Assembly (NCBI GenBank): GCA_947165895.1
Contig: CAMVCB010000006.1
Coordinates: 124,001-188,000, forward strand
Source: an uncultured Treponema sp.
GTDB lineage: Bacteria > Spirochaetota > Spirochaetia > Treponematales > Treponemataceae
Direction: 5' to 3'
Length of the DNA stretch: 64,000 bases
This document shows positions 34,694-43,943 of the stretch, piece by piece. Numbering within the stretch: position 1 is the first letter of the stretch; each line of letters begins with the position of its first letter. The notes beneath the pieces are model-generated. The model was given only the letters and a program-made list of their open reading frames with translations, did not search any database and was not told the origin of the DNA. Both the position numbers and the translations under genes were made by a program.

Positions 34694-37206
34694 AAACAAA
34701 CAGAGTAGTTGTAGTTCAGTGCAGGCTTTCTTCTACAAGGCTTCCTAAAAAGGCCTTGAAAGCTCTCGCCGGAAGGCCTGTCCTTTCCTGGGTGCTTTCT
34801 TCAATGAAAAAGGTCAATGCTGACTCTTATTATGTTGCAACTGATTTTGATTCTTATGATTATATTAAAGATTTATGCAGCGAAAACGGCTTTGAATGTT
34901 TTGCGGGAGATTTGAACGATGTCCTTAAGCGCTTCTGTGATTTATTAAAAACCCTTGACTGTAAGACTGTAATCCGGGCAACAGCCGATAATCCTTTTTT
35001 GTTTTATGAAGCCGCAGAAGAATCTGCAAAGGATTTTGAAGCTCGCAATAATTCCGGTATGAATGTTGATTACCTTACCTGGACAGGTCTTCCTCATGGC
35101 AGCGGCGTTGAAATTATGAAGGCATCTTCACTTTTAAAGGCAATAGACCTTACTTCTGATCCTTATGACCACGAGCATGTAGGACCGGCCCTTTATAATC
35201 ACAAGGATATTTTTAACTGCCTTTTTGTTAAAGCACCCTTCCGTTTTTATCATCCTGAATTAAGAACAACTATAGATACCTACTCAGATTTTCTCCGCGC
35301 CAGTCAGATAGTAAATTATGTTCTGCAAAACAGGGCAGGGGGCGGCGACGGCGGCAGGGAGACTGCAGAAAACTCTCAGTTACAGCCTTTTACTACAGAA
35401 GAAATTGTGCATTCCTTTACATCTACCTTTGTTCAGCATCCTGTAGTTCTCGTTCCTTCTGTTACAAAAGGGCATGGAACAGGTCATCTTCACCGCTGTC
35501 TTTCTGCCGCAAGCAAAAATCCCTTTTTTGTCTATATACCGGCCGATAAAAGCCTTGAAGAATGTGACAGCCTCGTAGAAGAATATAAAAAAGCCGGCCT
35601 TAAGGATTTTCAGATTATTGAAAAACTGCCGGATGAAACTTACCGGCCGGTTATCATAACAGATACCTTTGAGCTCACAAAAAATCAGATAGAAGAATTC
35701 AGAACAAATACGGCTTTGATTTCTGTTGATGAAGGTTCTGAATATGATTCTTACTGTGATTATCTTTTAGACATTATTCCCTCTTTTTATCTTGAACGGG
35801 AAGCAAATCTTTTTGAACCTGATTTTATGGAAAAACCGTCTCACAAAAGAGAAAAACAATCAGGCAAAATTGAAAAGTCAAATGTAAAATCAATTCTTGT
35901 CTGCATCGGCGGCGAAGACCCTGAAAATCTTACAAGTCCTGCAGTTTTTTCTCTTGCAAAATGCTTCCCGGATGCAAAAATCACGGCAATTATGTCAGGC
36001 AATAAAAGCGAATACATTGAAGAAGCCGGAATCGACAACATTGAATTTATTAAGCCGATTGTAAATCTTAAGGAAAGACTTTTTGAATTTGATCTTGTGG
36101 TAACTCACTACGGTCTTACGGCTTTTGAAGCAATGTATGCAGGCTGTGCTGTAATCCTCCTTCCAACCTCAAATCTGCACAAAAATCTTGCAAAAAAATA
36201 TAATTTTGCATATGTTGCCGATTCAAATCTTACCAAAGAAAGTTTTGACCAGGCTGCACAGTCAGACAACGTCTATCCGAAATTTAAGGAAGAAGAAAAA
36301 AATCTTGATCTGGGAGAATTCCTTACAAATCTTTCCCATGGAAAGCACCTCTGCTGCCCTGTCTGTCAGAAAATTCCTTCCCAGCCTGATAAAGTTGTAT
36401 CAAGAAACATAAGCAGGACCTACCGCCGCTGCCAGACCTGCGGTATGCTATACATGTCTTTTTCTACCAGAACCGAAAAAGAGTATAAAAAAGAATATTT
36501 CTTTGAAGATTATAAAAAGCAGTACGGAAAAACTTATCAGGAAGATTTTGATTCTATAAAAGAGCAGGGAAAACGCCGTCTTTCTCATATCAACAGCTTC
36601 TTTCTGGGAAATGTTAAAGACCGGAATATTTTTGACATCGGCTGTGCCTACGGACCTTTTATGCAGGCTGCCGCAGAAGAAGGAATGAACAGCTTTGGAA
36701 CTGATATTTCGGAAGATGCCGTAAAATACGTTCAGCAGGAACTCCACTTTCCGGCAGCGATTTCTGCTTTTCCAGAAATTGAAATTGCCGCAGAGTTCGG
36801 ACTTTCTCAGTTTGATGTAGTTACCATGTGGTATGTTATAGAACATTTTAAAAATCTTGATTCTGTTCTTCAGAAGGTTAGTGAAATTACAAAAAAAGGC
36901 GGAATTTTTGCCTTTTCAACTCCCTCGGGTGAAGGTGTTTCAATGAAAACTGATGCAAAAAAGTTTTTTACAAACAGCCCTGAGGACCATTTTACAATCT
37001 GGGAGCCTTCAAAGGCCGCAAAAATTCTTAAAAAATATGGATTTGAAGTTGTAAAAGTTGTTTCTACAGGCCATCACCCGGAAAGATTTCCTGAAATTCA
37101 AAAGGCTAATGCAAAACCTGGGGGAATGATGTGGAAAATGATAGATTTGAAAAGCCGTCAGATGAAATTAGGCGACACCTTTGAAATCTATTGCCGTAAA
37201 AGGTAA
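34690..37206 (+). CDS. Three-domain fusion: SpsF-like cytidylyltransferase, PseG-like glycosyltransferase domain, methyltransferase
   Basis: 838 residues. About 1-220: acylneuraminate cytidylyltransferase/SpsF type (VVVVQCRLSSTRLPKKAL, TADNPF, YDHEHV). About 255-520: PseG-like GT-B domain (VTKGHGTGHLHRCL, CIGGEDPENLT, THYGLTAFEAMYAG). About 550-838: class I methyltransferase with an N-terminal zinc ribbon (CCPVCQ and CQTCG), SAM motif FDIGCAYGPFM and TMWYVIEHF. PseG hydrolyses a UDP-sugar in pseudaminic acid synthesis, so the protein probably makes or attaches a nonulosonate-like or other modified sugar; this is inference. Confidence 0.75.
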   Translation: MKTNRVVVVQCRLSSTRLPKKALKALAGRPVLSWVLSSMKKVNADSYYVATDFDSYDYIKDLCSENGFECFAGDLNDVLKRFCDLLKTLDCKTVIRATADNPFLFYEAAEESAKDFEARNNSGMNVDYLTWTGLPHGSGVEIMKASSLLKAIDLTSDPYDHEHVGPALYNHKDIFNCLFVKAPFRFYHPELRTTIDTYSDFLRASQIVNYVLQNRAGGGDGGRETAENSQLQPFTTEEIVHSFTSTFVQHPVVLVPSVTKGHGTGHLHRCLSAASKNPFFVYIPADKSLEECDSLVEEYKKAGLKDFQIIEKLPDETYRPVIITDTFELTKNQIEEFRTNTALISVDEGSEYDSYCDYLLDIIPSFYLEREANLFEPDFMEKPSHKREKQSGKIEKSNVKSILVCIGGEDPENLTSPAVFSLAKCFPDAKITAIMSGNKSEYIEEAGIDNIEFIKPIVNLKERLFEFDLVVTHYGLTAFEAMYAGCAVILLPTSNLHKNLAKKYNFAYVADSNLTKESFDQAAQSDNVYPKFKEEEKNLDLGEFLTNLSHGKHLCCPVCQKIPSQPDKVVSRNISRTYRRCQTCGMLYMSFSTRTEKEYKKEYFFEDYKKQYGKTYQEDFDSIKEQGKRRLSHINSFFLGNVKDRNIFDIGCAYGPFMQAAAEEGMNSFGTDISEDAVKYVQQELHFPAAISAFPEIEIAAEFGLSQFDVVTMWYVIEHFKNLDSVLQKVSEITKKGGIFAFSTPSGEGVSMKTDAKKFFTNSPEDHFTIWEPSKAAKILKKYGFEVVKVVSTGHHPERFPEIQKANAKPGGMMWKMIDLKSRQMKLGDTFEIYCRKR

Positions 37207-37240
37207 GATAAAGACATTCTTTAATTCTGATGGTGGGAAA

Positions 37241-38875
37241 ATGAAAAATATACTGATACTGGGTGCAGGCCTCATGCAGAAGCCCGCAATTTTAAGCGCA
37301 AAAGAACTCGGCTATAAAGTTTGCCTTGTTGATGCAGATGACAAGGCAGTTGCCATTCCTTATGCTCATGAATTCCGTAAAATAGATTTAAAAGCGCGGG
37401 ATGAAATCCTTTCTTATGCAGAAAAACTGGAAGAGGAAGGAGGTCTTGCGGCTGTATTTACTGCCGGAACTGATTTTTCAGCTTCAGTTTCTTATGTCTG
37501 TGAAAAGTTACATCTTCCATCTCATACTTTTCAGGCAGCCGTAAATGCTTCTGTAAAAACTGAAATGAGAAAATGCTTTAAGGAAGCGGGGGTTCCATCG
37601 CCCGATTTTTTCAAGCTTGAAAAAAAAGATTTTGACAGCGGGAAGCTTACTCTGTCAGACGATGGTTTAAGCTTAAACAGCAAAAAACTTTTATTCCCCC
37701 TTGTCGTAAAACCGGTTGATAATATGGGAGCCCGGGGCTGCCGCCTTATCCGTTCAAAAGAAGAAGTTGCAGCTTCGGTTTCAAAGGCGCTTGCGGTTTC
37801 TAGAACTTCAAATGCAATCATTGAAGAATATATGGAGGGACCTGAATATTCGATAGATGCCCTTGTCTATAATGGAAAGTTTATCGTTACAGGTTTTGCC
37901 GAAAGACATATTTTTTATCCCCCTTACTTTATAGAAGTTGGCCATACAATGCCGGCTATCCTTTCTCAAAAAGATCACGACCAGCTGATTTCGATTTTTG
38001 CCTGCGGTGCAAAAGCCCTTGGACTTTCCTGCGGGGTAGCAAAGGCTGATATAAAAATGACAGAAAAGGGTCCTATGATTGGAGAGATTGCGGGAAGACT
38101 TTCCGGCGGATATATGTCCGGCTGGACTTACCCTTACGCCTCCGACATCAACCTGACAAAAGAAGCAATCCTCGTGGCCGCCGGCAAGGCTCCTGAAGCT
38201 GCAGAAAAACGCAGCATACCGGTAAACTTCGATCCGGCCGGCAATAATCTTTCAAAGCCCTACCAGCTTTTTGAAGTTCCCTGCCTGAGAACAAGTGCAG
38301 AACGTGCCTGGATTTCAATTCCGGGAACCGTTGAATATGTTGAAGAAATCAAAGAATACACTGACCAGGCGGTTCGGGACATTCTGCCGCGGGCTACGGT
38401 GTCTGTCGGCGGGCAGGTGGATTTTCCCCGTAACAACGTAGAAAAATGCGGAAACGTAATTTCTGTAAGCCACAGCCGGGACATTGCAGTGAGCACCGCA
38501 GAAGACGCTGTTTCAAACGTATTCATCACTTTAAAGCCCGGCTGTAAAAAAACAGATGACTTTATTGCGGGACTTGAAGCAGCTGATGAAAAAGGCTTTC
38601 CGCCGGCTGCCTTTGCAAAACTTTCTGACGATGAGCTTTCAAAACTTCCATCTTTGATAGAAAAAGACTCTCCGGTGACAGGTCTTCTGCCTCCTTTCAT
38701 TCTTGAAAAATACGGAAAGCTTAAGGACTGGAATTACAACACAATTTCTCAGAGCCTTGAAAAATTTGATATACTCAGAAAAAAACATGCAGCTCTTGAC
38801 GGAAAAAAATTCTGGAAAGCTCTCTTTCAGGGCGGATTACAGGCTGCCGTATATATTTGTGATTCAACGAAATAG
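37241..38875 (+). CDS. ATP-grasp ligase
   Basis: 544 residues. The N-terminal pre-ATP-grasp domain (ILILGAGLMQKPAILSAKELG) precedes the ATP-grasp core with FPLVVKPVDNMGARGC, IIEEYMEGPEYSIDALV and GEIAGRLSGGYMSG. It joins a carboxylate to an amine or thiol using ATP. The C-terminal 150 residues are an extra domain. The ATG at 37241 has GGTGGGA upstream, and the longer frame overlapping the previous gene is rejected. Last gene of the SPASM cluster, 9 nt before the amidase. Confidence 0.82.
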   Translation: MKNILILGAGLMQKPAILSAKELGYKVCLVDADDKAVAIPYAHEFRKIDLKARDEILSYAEKLEEEGGLAAVFTAGTDFSASVSYVCEKLHLPSHTFQAAVNASVKTEMRKCFKEAGVPSPDFFKLEKKDFDSGKLTLSDDGLSLNSKKLLFPLVVKPVDNMGARGCRLIRSKEEVAASVSKALAVSRTSNAIIEEYMEGPEYSIDALVYNGKFIVTGFAERHIFYPPYFIEVGHTMPAILSQKDHDQLISIFACGAKALGLSCGVAKADIKMTEKGPMIGEIAGRLSGGYMSGWTYPYASDINLTKEAILVAAGKAPEAAEKRSIPVNFDPAGNNLSKPYQLFEVPCLRTSAERAWISIPGTVEYVEEIKEYTDQAVRDILPRATVSVGGQVDFPRNNVEKCGNVISVSHSRDIAVSTAEDAVSNVFITLKPGCKKTDDFIAGLEAADEKGFPPAAFAKLSDDELSKLPSLIEKDSPVTGLLPPFILEKYGKLKDWNYNTISQSLEKFDILRKKHAALDGKKFWKALFQGGLQAAVYICDSTK

Positions 38876-38884
38876 GAAATGTTT

Positions 38885-39922
38885 ATGACTTTTATGCGAA
38901 AATTATTCTTGCCCATTCTGATGATTTTTAACTGCGCCTTTTCTTTCGGCGCGAATTCTCTTTCCCTTCTGGAAACTGCCAAAAAACAGGGAATGACCCT
39001 TTACTGGGATTCCCTTTCTCAGACCGGAATGATAGAAAAGGCCGGTCATCAGATTACCTTCCGTTCAGGTGATCAGGTTGTGCTTCTGGACAGCATCAGG
39101 CTTCAGATTACAGATGCTCCAGAAATCCTTGAAAATCAGATTATGGTTTCCCAGAAGTTTATTGATCAGGCAGAAGAATTTTTTAATCAGAAGGTTGAAA
39201 CTCCATTTAAGGTTGGTGCAATTCTCATTGATCCGGGCCACGGCGGAAAGGACCCGGGCGCCCTTAAAACTTATAAAATCGGCGGAAAAAATGTCACAAT
39301 CCGCGAAAAGGATATCAACCTTAAAGTTGGAAAAATGCTTTTTGAACGCCTGAAAACTGCCTATCCTGACAAGCAGATTATCCTCACCCGCAGCACTGAT
39401 GTTTTCTTAAGTCTTGGAGAGCGTACTGACATTGCAAACAACGTCCGTGTAAAGGAAAACGAAGCCGTAATTTTCATTTCGATTCACGTAAATTCTTCTT
39501 TGAACAAAAATTCTTCAGGTTATGAGGTCTGGTATCTTTCCCCTGATTACCGCCGTTCTGTAATCGATGAAAAAGCAGTTGCCAGGGAAGAAAAAAATCT
39601 TGCCCCAATCCTGAATTCAATGATGGAAGAGGAGTACACGACAGAAAGTATAATGATTGCAAAATTCATCATGGACGGACTTAAGACTCAGATTGGAAAA
39701 GAGTCAACGGCCCGGGGAATCCGTGCTGAAGAATGGTTTGTTGTCCGCAATTCTAAAATGCCTGCCGTTCTTGTTGAGCTTGGTTTTGTGTCAAATGAAA
39801 AAGAAGCTTTGCTTATGAATGATGATAAATACTTGAAAAAAGCGACATTGGGCATATATAATGGATTAGGTGCGTTTATAACACACTTCGAACGCTCACA
39901 AGGATTTACAGCAATTAAATAA
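38885..39922 (+). CDS. N-acetylmuramoyl-L-alanine amidase (Amidase_3)
   Basis: 345-residue periplasmic amidase. Signal peptide (about 1-22), N-terminal beta domain (about 25-105), then the zinc amidase with LIDPGHGGKDPGAL, EKDINLKVGKML, FISIHVNSS and the catalytic Glu in VELGFVSN. All zinc ligands are seen. The ATG at 38885 has AGGA 7 nt upstream, while 38879 is too close to it. It cuts peptidoglycan side chains during division or growth. Confidence 0.93.
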   Translation: MTFMRKLFLPILMIFNCAFSFGANSLSLLETAKKQGMTLYWDSLSQTGMIEKAGHQITFRSGDQVVLLDSIRLQITDAPEILENQIMVSQKFIDQAEEFFNQKVETPFKVGAILIDPGHGGKDPGALKTYKIGGKNVTIREKDINLKVGKMLFERLKTAYPDKQIILTRSTDVFLSLGERTDIANNVRVKENEAVIFISIHVNSSLNKNSSGYEVWYLSPDYRRSVIDEKAVAREEKNLAPILNSMMEEEYTTESIMIAKFIMDGLKTQIGKESTARGIRAEEWFVVRNSKMPAVLVELGFVSNEKEALLMNDDKYLKKATLGIYNGLGAFITHFERSQGFTAIK

Positions 39923-39926
39923 AGTT

Positions 39927-40385
39927 ATGGAACACAATAAAAAAGTACATTACATCCGTCTTTCAATTTTCTCACTGATTGTATTTATCTTTTTTGTGTC
40001 AATGGTGTTTTTTTCCCTTTCAAATAAAAAAGAACGCCGGCTTTTTATCTTTCCATCTGTAGAAACTGGAAATTATGTGGTTGAATACCGTTATCTGGAT
40101 AAAAATCCTGTACAGGGTAAAATTCAGCTCTTTGTAGATGAGCTTCTTCTTGGTTCAAGCATCGAACGTACAAAGCTGGTTTTCAGCCGCGGAACAAGAG
40201 TTCTTTCATGTTTCCTCAGAAAAGGGGTACTTTTTATCGATTTATCCCCGGAACTTCTTGCTCAGGAAGACAGTGCCATCCAGATTGAGCAGGGCGTTGA
40301 ACTGCTCAAGAAAAATATAAAGGCCAATTTCGGACACATTTCTGAAATTGAAATTTATGTTGGTGGTAAATATGCATATGAATAA
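39927..40385 (+). CDS. Membrane-anchored GerMN-domain protein
   Basis: 152 residues: one membrane segment (about 12-32), then a GerMN-like domain with VEYRYLDKN, IQLFVDELLLGSS and RVLSCFLRKGVLFIDLSPE. In other bacteria the domain accompanies amidases or cell-wall proteins. It starts 4 nt after the amidase, so the two probably work together at the wall. Confidence 0.75.
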   Translation: MEHNKKVHYIRLSIFSLIVFIFFVSMVFFSLSNKKERRLFIFPSVETGNYVVEYRYLDKNPVQGKIQLFVDELLLGSSIERTKLVFSRGTRVLSCFLRKGVLFIDLSPELLAQEDSAIQIEQGVELLKKNIKANFGHISEIEIYVGGKYAYE

Positions 40386-40423
40386 AAATTTGTAATTTTA
40401 TGCGTATTTAAAAAGTTAAAAAG

Positions 40424-40452
40424 TTGACAAAATGATGTACTTGGTAGATAAT
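40424..40452 (+). promoter_or_regulatory. Strong promoter of flaA
   Basis: TTGACA at 40424-40429, a 17-nt spacer and GATAAT at 40447-40452. A leader of about 45 nt leads to the AAGGAG ribosome site. Confidence 0.85.
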
Positions 40453-40502
40453 TATTTCTATACAAGGCTACATCGAAATAGTATTTAAAGGAGCTTCAAG
40501 GT

Positions 40503-41576
40503 ATGAAGAAGACTTTGTGTTTATTTGCAGCTGCTATGCTGCTCGTTGGTGGTGCTGCTTTTGCTGAAGAAAGTATGCTCATCGATTTTACTTTGCTTGA
40601 TGCTGATTGCGTTGCTAACGAAAACGGCGATAACACTCAGAACAGGCATACTGTTATGGACTACTCCGTAACTGCTGGTGCGACTTTCACAAATGATCAG
40701 AAAGAACTCATGAGAACTTCTCTTGTTCTTCCGGACTGGGAAGTTACATTGAACTCTTCAGCTAAGACTGTTGCAGCTTTGGCAGATTCAAAAGTTGTTG
40801 CAGCTCCTGTAAAAGAGAGTGCTGATGTACCATTTGCTGGAAAGAACGTAATGGGCGTTAGAATTGTATTCCCTTCATGGAACTCAAACGCAAACGCTAA
40901 AGTTATTCCTGCTTTTGAGATTCCTGCTTATGAACCATTGTCAGATGCAGACGACAACGGTAACCGCCAGGAGCCAACAGATGAGCAGAAAGCCAGCGGA
41001 AAAACATTGTTTGAAGATGGTTATGGTGTTGTAAAGAATGTAGGAACAATAAAATCAATCCAGGTTACAACAATGGGTATGAACCACCCTCATGGATTGT
41101 ATGTTCTTCTTAAGGATAATGATGGTGTAGAACGCCGCTACTTCATGGGTTATCTTGGTTTTGATGGCTGGAAAGAGCTTCGCTGGAACAACCCACAGTA
41201 CCTTACAGAAATCCGTACTCGTGAAATCCGCGTATATCCAATCTATCCTCGTGGACTTCCATTTGTTAAGTTCACAGGTTTCCAGATTACTCGTGATGCA
41301 GCACAGGATGGAGGAGACTTCATCGGTTACTTCAAAGACGTAAAGATTATCTACGACAAGGCACTTCTTTCAAGCGATCGTGATATTGCTGATGAAGACC
41401 TCTGGGGTATCATTACTTCTAAGGAAAGAGCTCGCCAGAACTTTGAAATGTCAAGATTTGGTGAAAAACAGGTTAACCGTTACCTTGAAAAGGCTAAGCT
41501 TGCAGCTGAAGATGACTTTACATCAAGCTTGAAGAGTAGTGATGAAAGTCAGAGTAGCGGAAGCCAGACTGAATAA
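40503..41576 (+). CDS. flaA: Flagellar filament outer-layer (sheath) protein FlaA
   Basis: 357-residue periplasmic sheath protein of the endoflagellar filament. Cleavable signal peptide (about 1-21), then the FlaA fold with VGTIKSIQVTTMGMNHPHGL, RRYFMGYLGFDGWKELRW and the C-terminal YPRGLPFVKFTGFQITRD. The last 20 residues are a Ser/Gln-rich tail. It has its own promoter, AAGGAG site and terminator, as expected for an abundant structural protein. Codon use is more biased than in neighbours, typical of high expression. Confidence 0.93.
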   Translation: MKKTLCLFAAAMLLVGGAAFAEESMLIDFTLLDADCVANENGDNTQNRHTVMDYSVTAGATFTNDQKELMRTSLVLPDWEVTLNSSAKTVAALADSKVVAAPVKESADVPFAGKNVMGVRIVFPSWNSNANAKVIPAFEIPAYEPLSDADDNGNRQEPTDEQKASGKTLFEDGYGVVKNVGTIKSIQVTTMGMNHPHGLYVLLKDNDGVERRYFMGYLGFDGWKELRWNNPQYLTEIRTREIRVYPIYPRGLPFVKFTGFQITRDAAQDGGDFIGYFKDVKIIYDKALLSSDRDIADEDLWGIITSKERARQNFEMSRFGEKQVNRYLEKAKLAAEDDFTSSLKSSDESQSSGSQTE

Positions 41577-41596
41577 ACCTGATTTGAACTAAAAAG

Positions 41597-41637
41597 AAAG
41601 CGTTGTTGGATTTTAAGTTCAACAACGCTTTTTTTAT
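41597..41637 (+). terminator. flaA terminator
   Basis: AAGCGTTGTT pairs with AACAACGCTT around about 13 nt and is followed by seven T. Confidence 0.9.
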
Positions 41638-41645
41638 ATATAATT

Positions 41646-42896
41646 ATGAATAACAAATATTTATCGAAAACAACAATCAGAGAAAATTATGAGGCATACG
41701 GGGAATATTTTGCAAAAATTCTCCAGAATATTCTGCTTGTGCTTCAGGATAAAATTCATTTAAGTGCTCAGCCAACCTATAAGTGGCGAATCAAACGTTT
41801 TGAAAGCTATTACAAAAAGGTTCTCAAAAAGGAAGCCGGGAAAATAGGAAACGTAAATTCTTTGATTTGTCTGACTGATATGCTGGGCATAAGGCTTATC
41901 TGCGCTTTTCTTGAAGATATTAACCTGGCTGTTTCTCAGATAAAGGAAATTTTTGAAATAAAGGAAGTGGAAGTAAAGGGCACTGAAAAAAACTTCAGTG
42001 AGTTTGGATATGAATCAATTCATGTGCTTGTAAAAATTCCCGAAGACTGTTTTCCAGAGAAGGATGAACGTTTTGAGTCTCTTATGCCTCTGGAAGGCCA
42101 GCTTGTCTGCGAAATTCAGATTCGTACAATTTTGCAGGATGCCTGGGCAGAGGTAGAACATGAGCTTATTTATAAAACAGAGTTTTCTCCTTTTGATGCT
42201 CCTTTAAGAAGAAAACTGGCTGCGATTAATGCATCTCTTTCTCTTGCTGATATTACATTCCAGGAAATCCGAGATTATCAGAAAAAACTTCAGAAGGAGG
42301 TTGAAGAACGCCGTCAGTCATTTTATTCGATTGCAGACAATCTTCTTGATGAAAGGCCAAAACAGAAGCTTTCCGAAGAGCCTATAAACCGGGTTTCGCC
42401 TTTTGTTCAGGGTACTATTGATGATTTACTTTTGCGTGCTATTGAGGCTCATAATCAGGGTAATCTTGAAGGTGCGGTACAGATTTATTCACGAATCATC
42501 GAATCTGTACCTGAGAGTGAAAAAACTGTAATTTCGGTTATCAGAAAACACCGCGGTATGGCATATTTTTCTATGAATAAGTTTGATGATGCCCTGCAGG
42601 ATTTTAACATCAGTATTGAGTGTGATCCAAAGGCTTTCCGTACCCATTATTATAAGGGAATTGTTCTTTCTATTCAGAAAAAATATAAGGAAGCCATTGA
42701 TTCTTTTACAACATCGCTTGAAATTAATGAATTTCAGGCACATACTCATTTCCGTCGTGCTCTTGCTTACTTTGAGATTAATGAATATGAAAATTCAATG
42801 AATGATCTTGATGCGGCAATAAAGCTTGGAATGAAGCCGGAAGAGTATAAATTTTTACAGGAAAAACTTGTTCAGAAATTCGGAATGAATATGTAG
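41646..42896 (+). CDS. RelA/SpoT-type (p)ppGpp synthetase with C-terminal TPR domain
   Basis: 416 residues. About 1-230 is a small alarmone synthetase domain: RIKRFESYYKK, LTDMLGIRLIC, FGYESIHVLVKI and CEIQIRTILQDAWAEVEHEL. No HD hydrolase domain is present, so it only makes (p)ppGpp. About 260-416 carries four TPR repeats, an uncommon partner for this family, which may regulate or localise it. TATAAT at 41639-41644 lies next to the ATG and no ribosome site is seen. Confidence 0.88.
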   Translation: MNNKYLSKTTIRENYEAYGEYFAKILQNILLVLQDKIHLSAQPTYKWRIKRFESYYKKVLKKEAGKIGNVNSLICLTDMLGIRLICAFLEDINLAVSQIKEIFEIKEVEVKGTEKNFSEFGYESIHVLVKIPEDCFPEKDERFESLMPLEGQLVCEIQIRTILQDAWAEVEHELIYKTEFSPFDAPLRRKLAAINASLSLADITFQEIRDYQKKLQKEVEERRQSFYSIADNLLDERPKQKLSEEPINRVSPFVQGTIDDLLLRAIEAHNQGNLEGAVQIYSRIIESVPESEKTVISVIRKHRGMAYFSMNKFDDALQDFNISIECDPKAFRTHYYKGIVLSIQKKYKEAIDSFTTSLEINEFQAHTHFRRALAYFEINEYENSMNDLDAAIKLGMKPEEYKFLQEKLVQKFGMNM

Positions 42897-42924
42897 TTTT
42901 TATCTGGTTTAGGACTTTGAGTTA

Positions 42925-42953
42925 TTGACTTAAAGTCTGATAATCTATAAAAT
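42925..42953 (+). promoter_or_regulatory. Promoter of the zinc-ribbon gene
   Basis: TTGACT at 42925-42930, a 17-nt spacer and TAAAAT at 42948-42953, about 35 nt upstream of the start codon. Confidence 0.7.
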
Positions 42954-42987
42954 TAATAATCACGAATATTCGATTGGAGGCAATTAA

Positions 42988-43161
42988 ATGGCTGGAGCTA
43001 GTAAAAACTCTCGTACAACTGTTGCAACACAAAAATTCGCATGTCCAGATTGCGGTGGCGAAATCATAATGAAAACAATGATTGAAAATGGCAGACTTAA
43101 GAATATTGCAGAATGCCAGAAATGCAAACGTGTTGAAAGAAGACCAAAGGATTTTAAATAA
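42988..43161 (+). CDS. Small zinc-ribbon protein
   Basis: 57 residues with a clear ATG after TTGGAGG. Two CxxC pairs (CPDCGG and CQKCK) predict a zinc ribbon; the basic C-terminus (RVERRPKDFK) suggests nucleic acid or ribosome contact. The Ala/Ser/Thr-rich N-terminus is flexible. It has its own promoter and terminator. The specific role is not recognised. Confidence 0.8.
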   Translation: MAGASKNSRTTVATQKFACPDCGGEIIMKTMIENGRLKNIAECQKCKRVERRPKDFK

Positions 43162-43183
43162 TATTTAATTTCTTGATGGTATT

Positions 43184-43218
43184 AAAACGTATGGATTCAT
43201 GAGCCATACGTTTTTTTT
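43184..43218 (+). terminator. Terminator of the zinc-ribbon gene
   Basis: AAAACGTATGG pairs with CCATACGTTTT, followed by more T. An ATG at 43199 lies in the loop and is not a start codon. Confidence 0.9.
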
Positions 43219-43228
43219 ATATCCTGAT

Positions 43229-43909
43229 ATGAAAAAGTTTAATTTTTTATTCCTGCTGATTTTAATTAGTGTAAATTGTTTTTCACAACCAAACTTTACT
43301 CATTCCTACCAGGCTGATTATTCTCTTATGCCGCGGGATGAACAGTCCGTATTCTATTCAAAAAAGCTTAAAAATCTTTTTCCTGTAAATTACTGTTTTC
43401 AGTCTGTTGTAAGAATTCCCCGGGAAGAAGCAAAAGGATATACCTGTTCTCAGATTTTAAAGAAGCTTGATCAGATGGGCGGGCTTGATAAGGAATGTTA
43501 CGGAGTAAGCTATATTGATGGTTATAGTGGTGTAAGAAAGGCAATGTTTAAAAAATCCTTGCTGGATGAAAAGAATCATGAGCTTTATATAAAGGATAAA
43601 ACGGCCGGCGGGCTTAATTTTGATTTTAAAGTAGATGAATATTTTGACGGAAATGTATTTGCTGTTACGGCTGTTTTGAATAAAAATCCTTCAAATATTC
43701 TTCTTCGTGAAATAAAAAAGGATCAGGCTGCAATTTTTGTTTTAATGCAGGAAAATAAAGAAGAAATAAATCTTTATGTCCTTATTCAGTGCACATATTC
43801 TCCATTTAAATATAAAATACTTAAGAGGATTGTAGAGAATGCCGTTATGGCTAGAGTTTTCGAAGTCCAGAACTGGTTTTACCGTATGCTTTGTGAACCA
43901 AAAGGATAA
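43229..43909 (+). CDS. Exported protein of unknown function
   Basis: 226 residues. The ATG at 43229 begins a clean signal peptide (about 1-19, MKKFNFLFLLILISVNCFS); the longer frame to 43199 lies in the terminator hairpin. The mature part is alpha/beta with no recognised motif. It is convergent with the small gene at 43944 and shares a terminator with it. Confidence 0.7.
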   Translation: MKKFNFLFLLILISVNCFSQPNFTHSYQADYSLMPRDEQSVFYSKKLKNLFPVNYCFQSVVRIPREEAKGYTCSQILKKLDQMGGLDKECYGVSYIDGYSGVRKAMFKKSLLDEKNHELYIKDKTAGGLNFDFKVDEYFDGNVFAVTAVLNKNPSNILLREIKKDQAAIFVLMQENKEEINLYVLIQCTYSPFKYKILKRIVENAVMARVFEVQNWFYRMLCEPKG

Positions 43910-43913
43910 AAAT

Positions 43914-43940
43914 AAGGCTGCCATAAATAGGGCAGCCTGA
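43914..43940. terminator. Bidirectional terminator
   Basis: AGGCTGCC pairs with GGCAGCCT around TATAAATA-like loop sequence, between convergent genes. Confidence 0.75.
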
Positions 43941-43943
43941 AGT

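Noticed and set aside
36448..36846. Minus-strand frame in the fusion gene
   Set aside because: Shadow of the methyltransferase domain.
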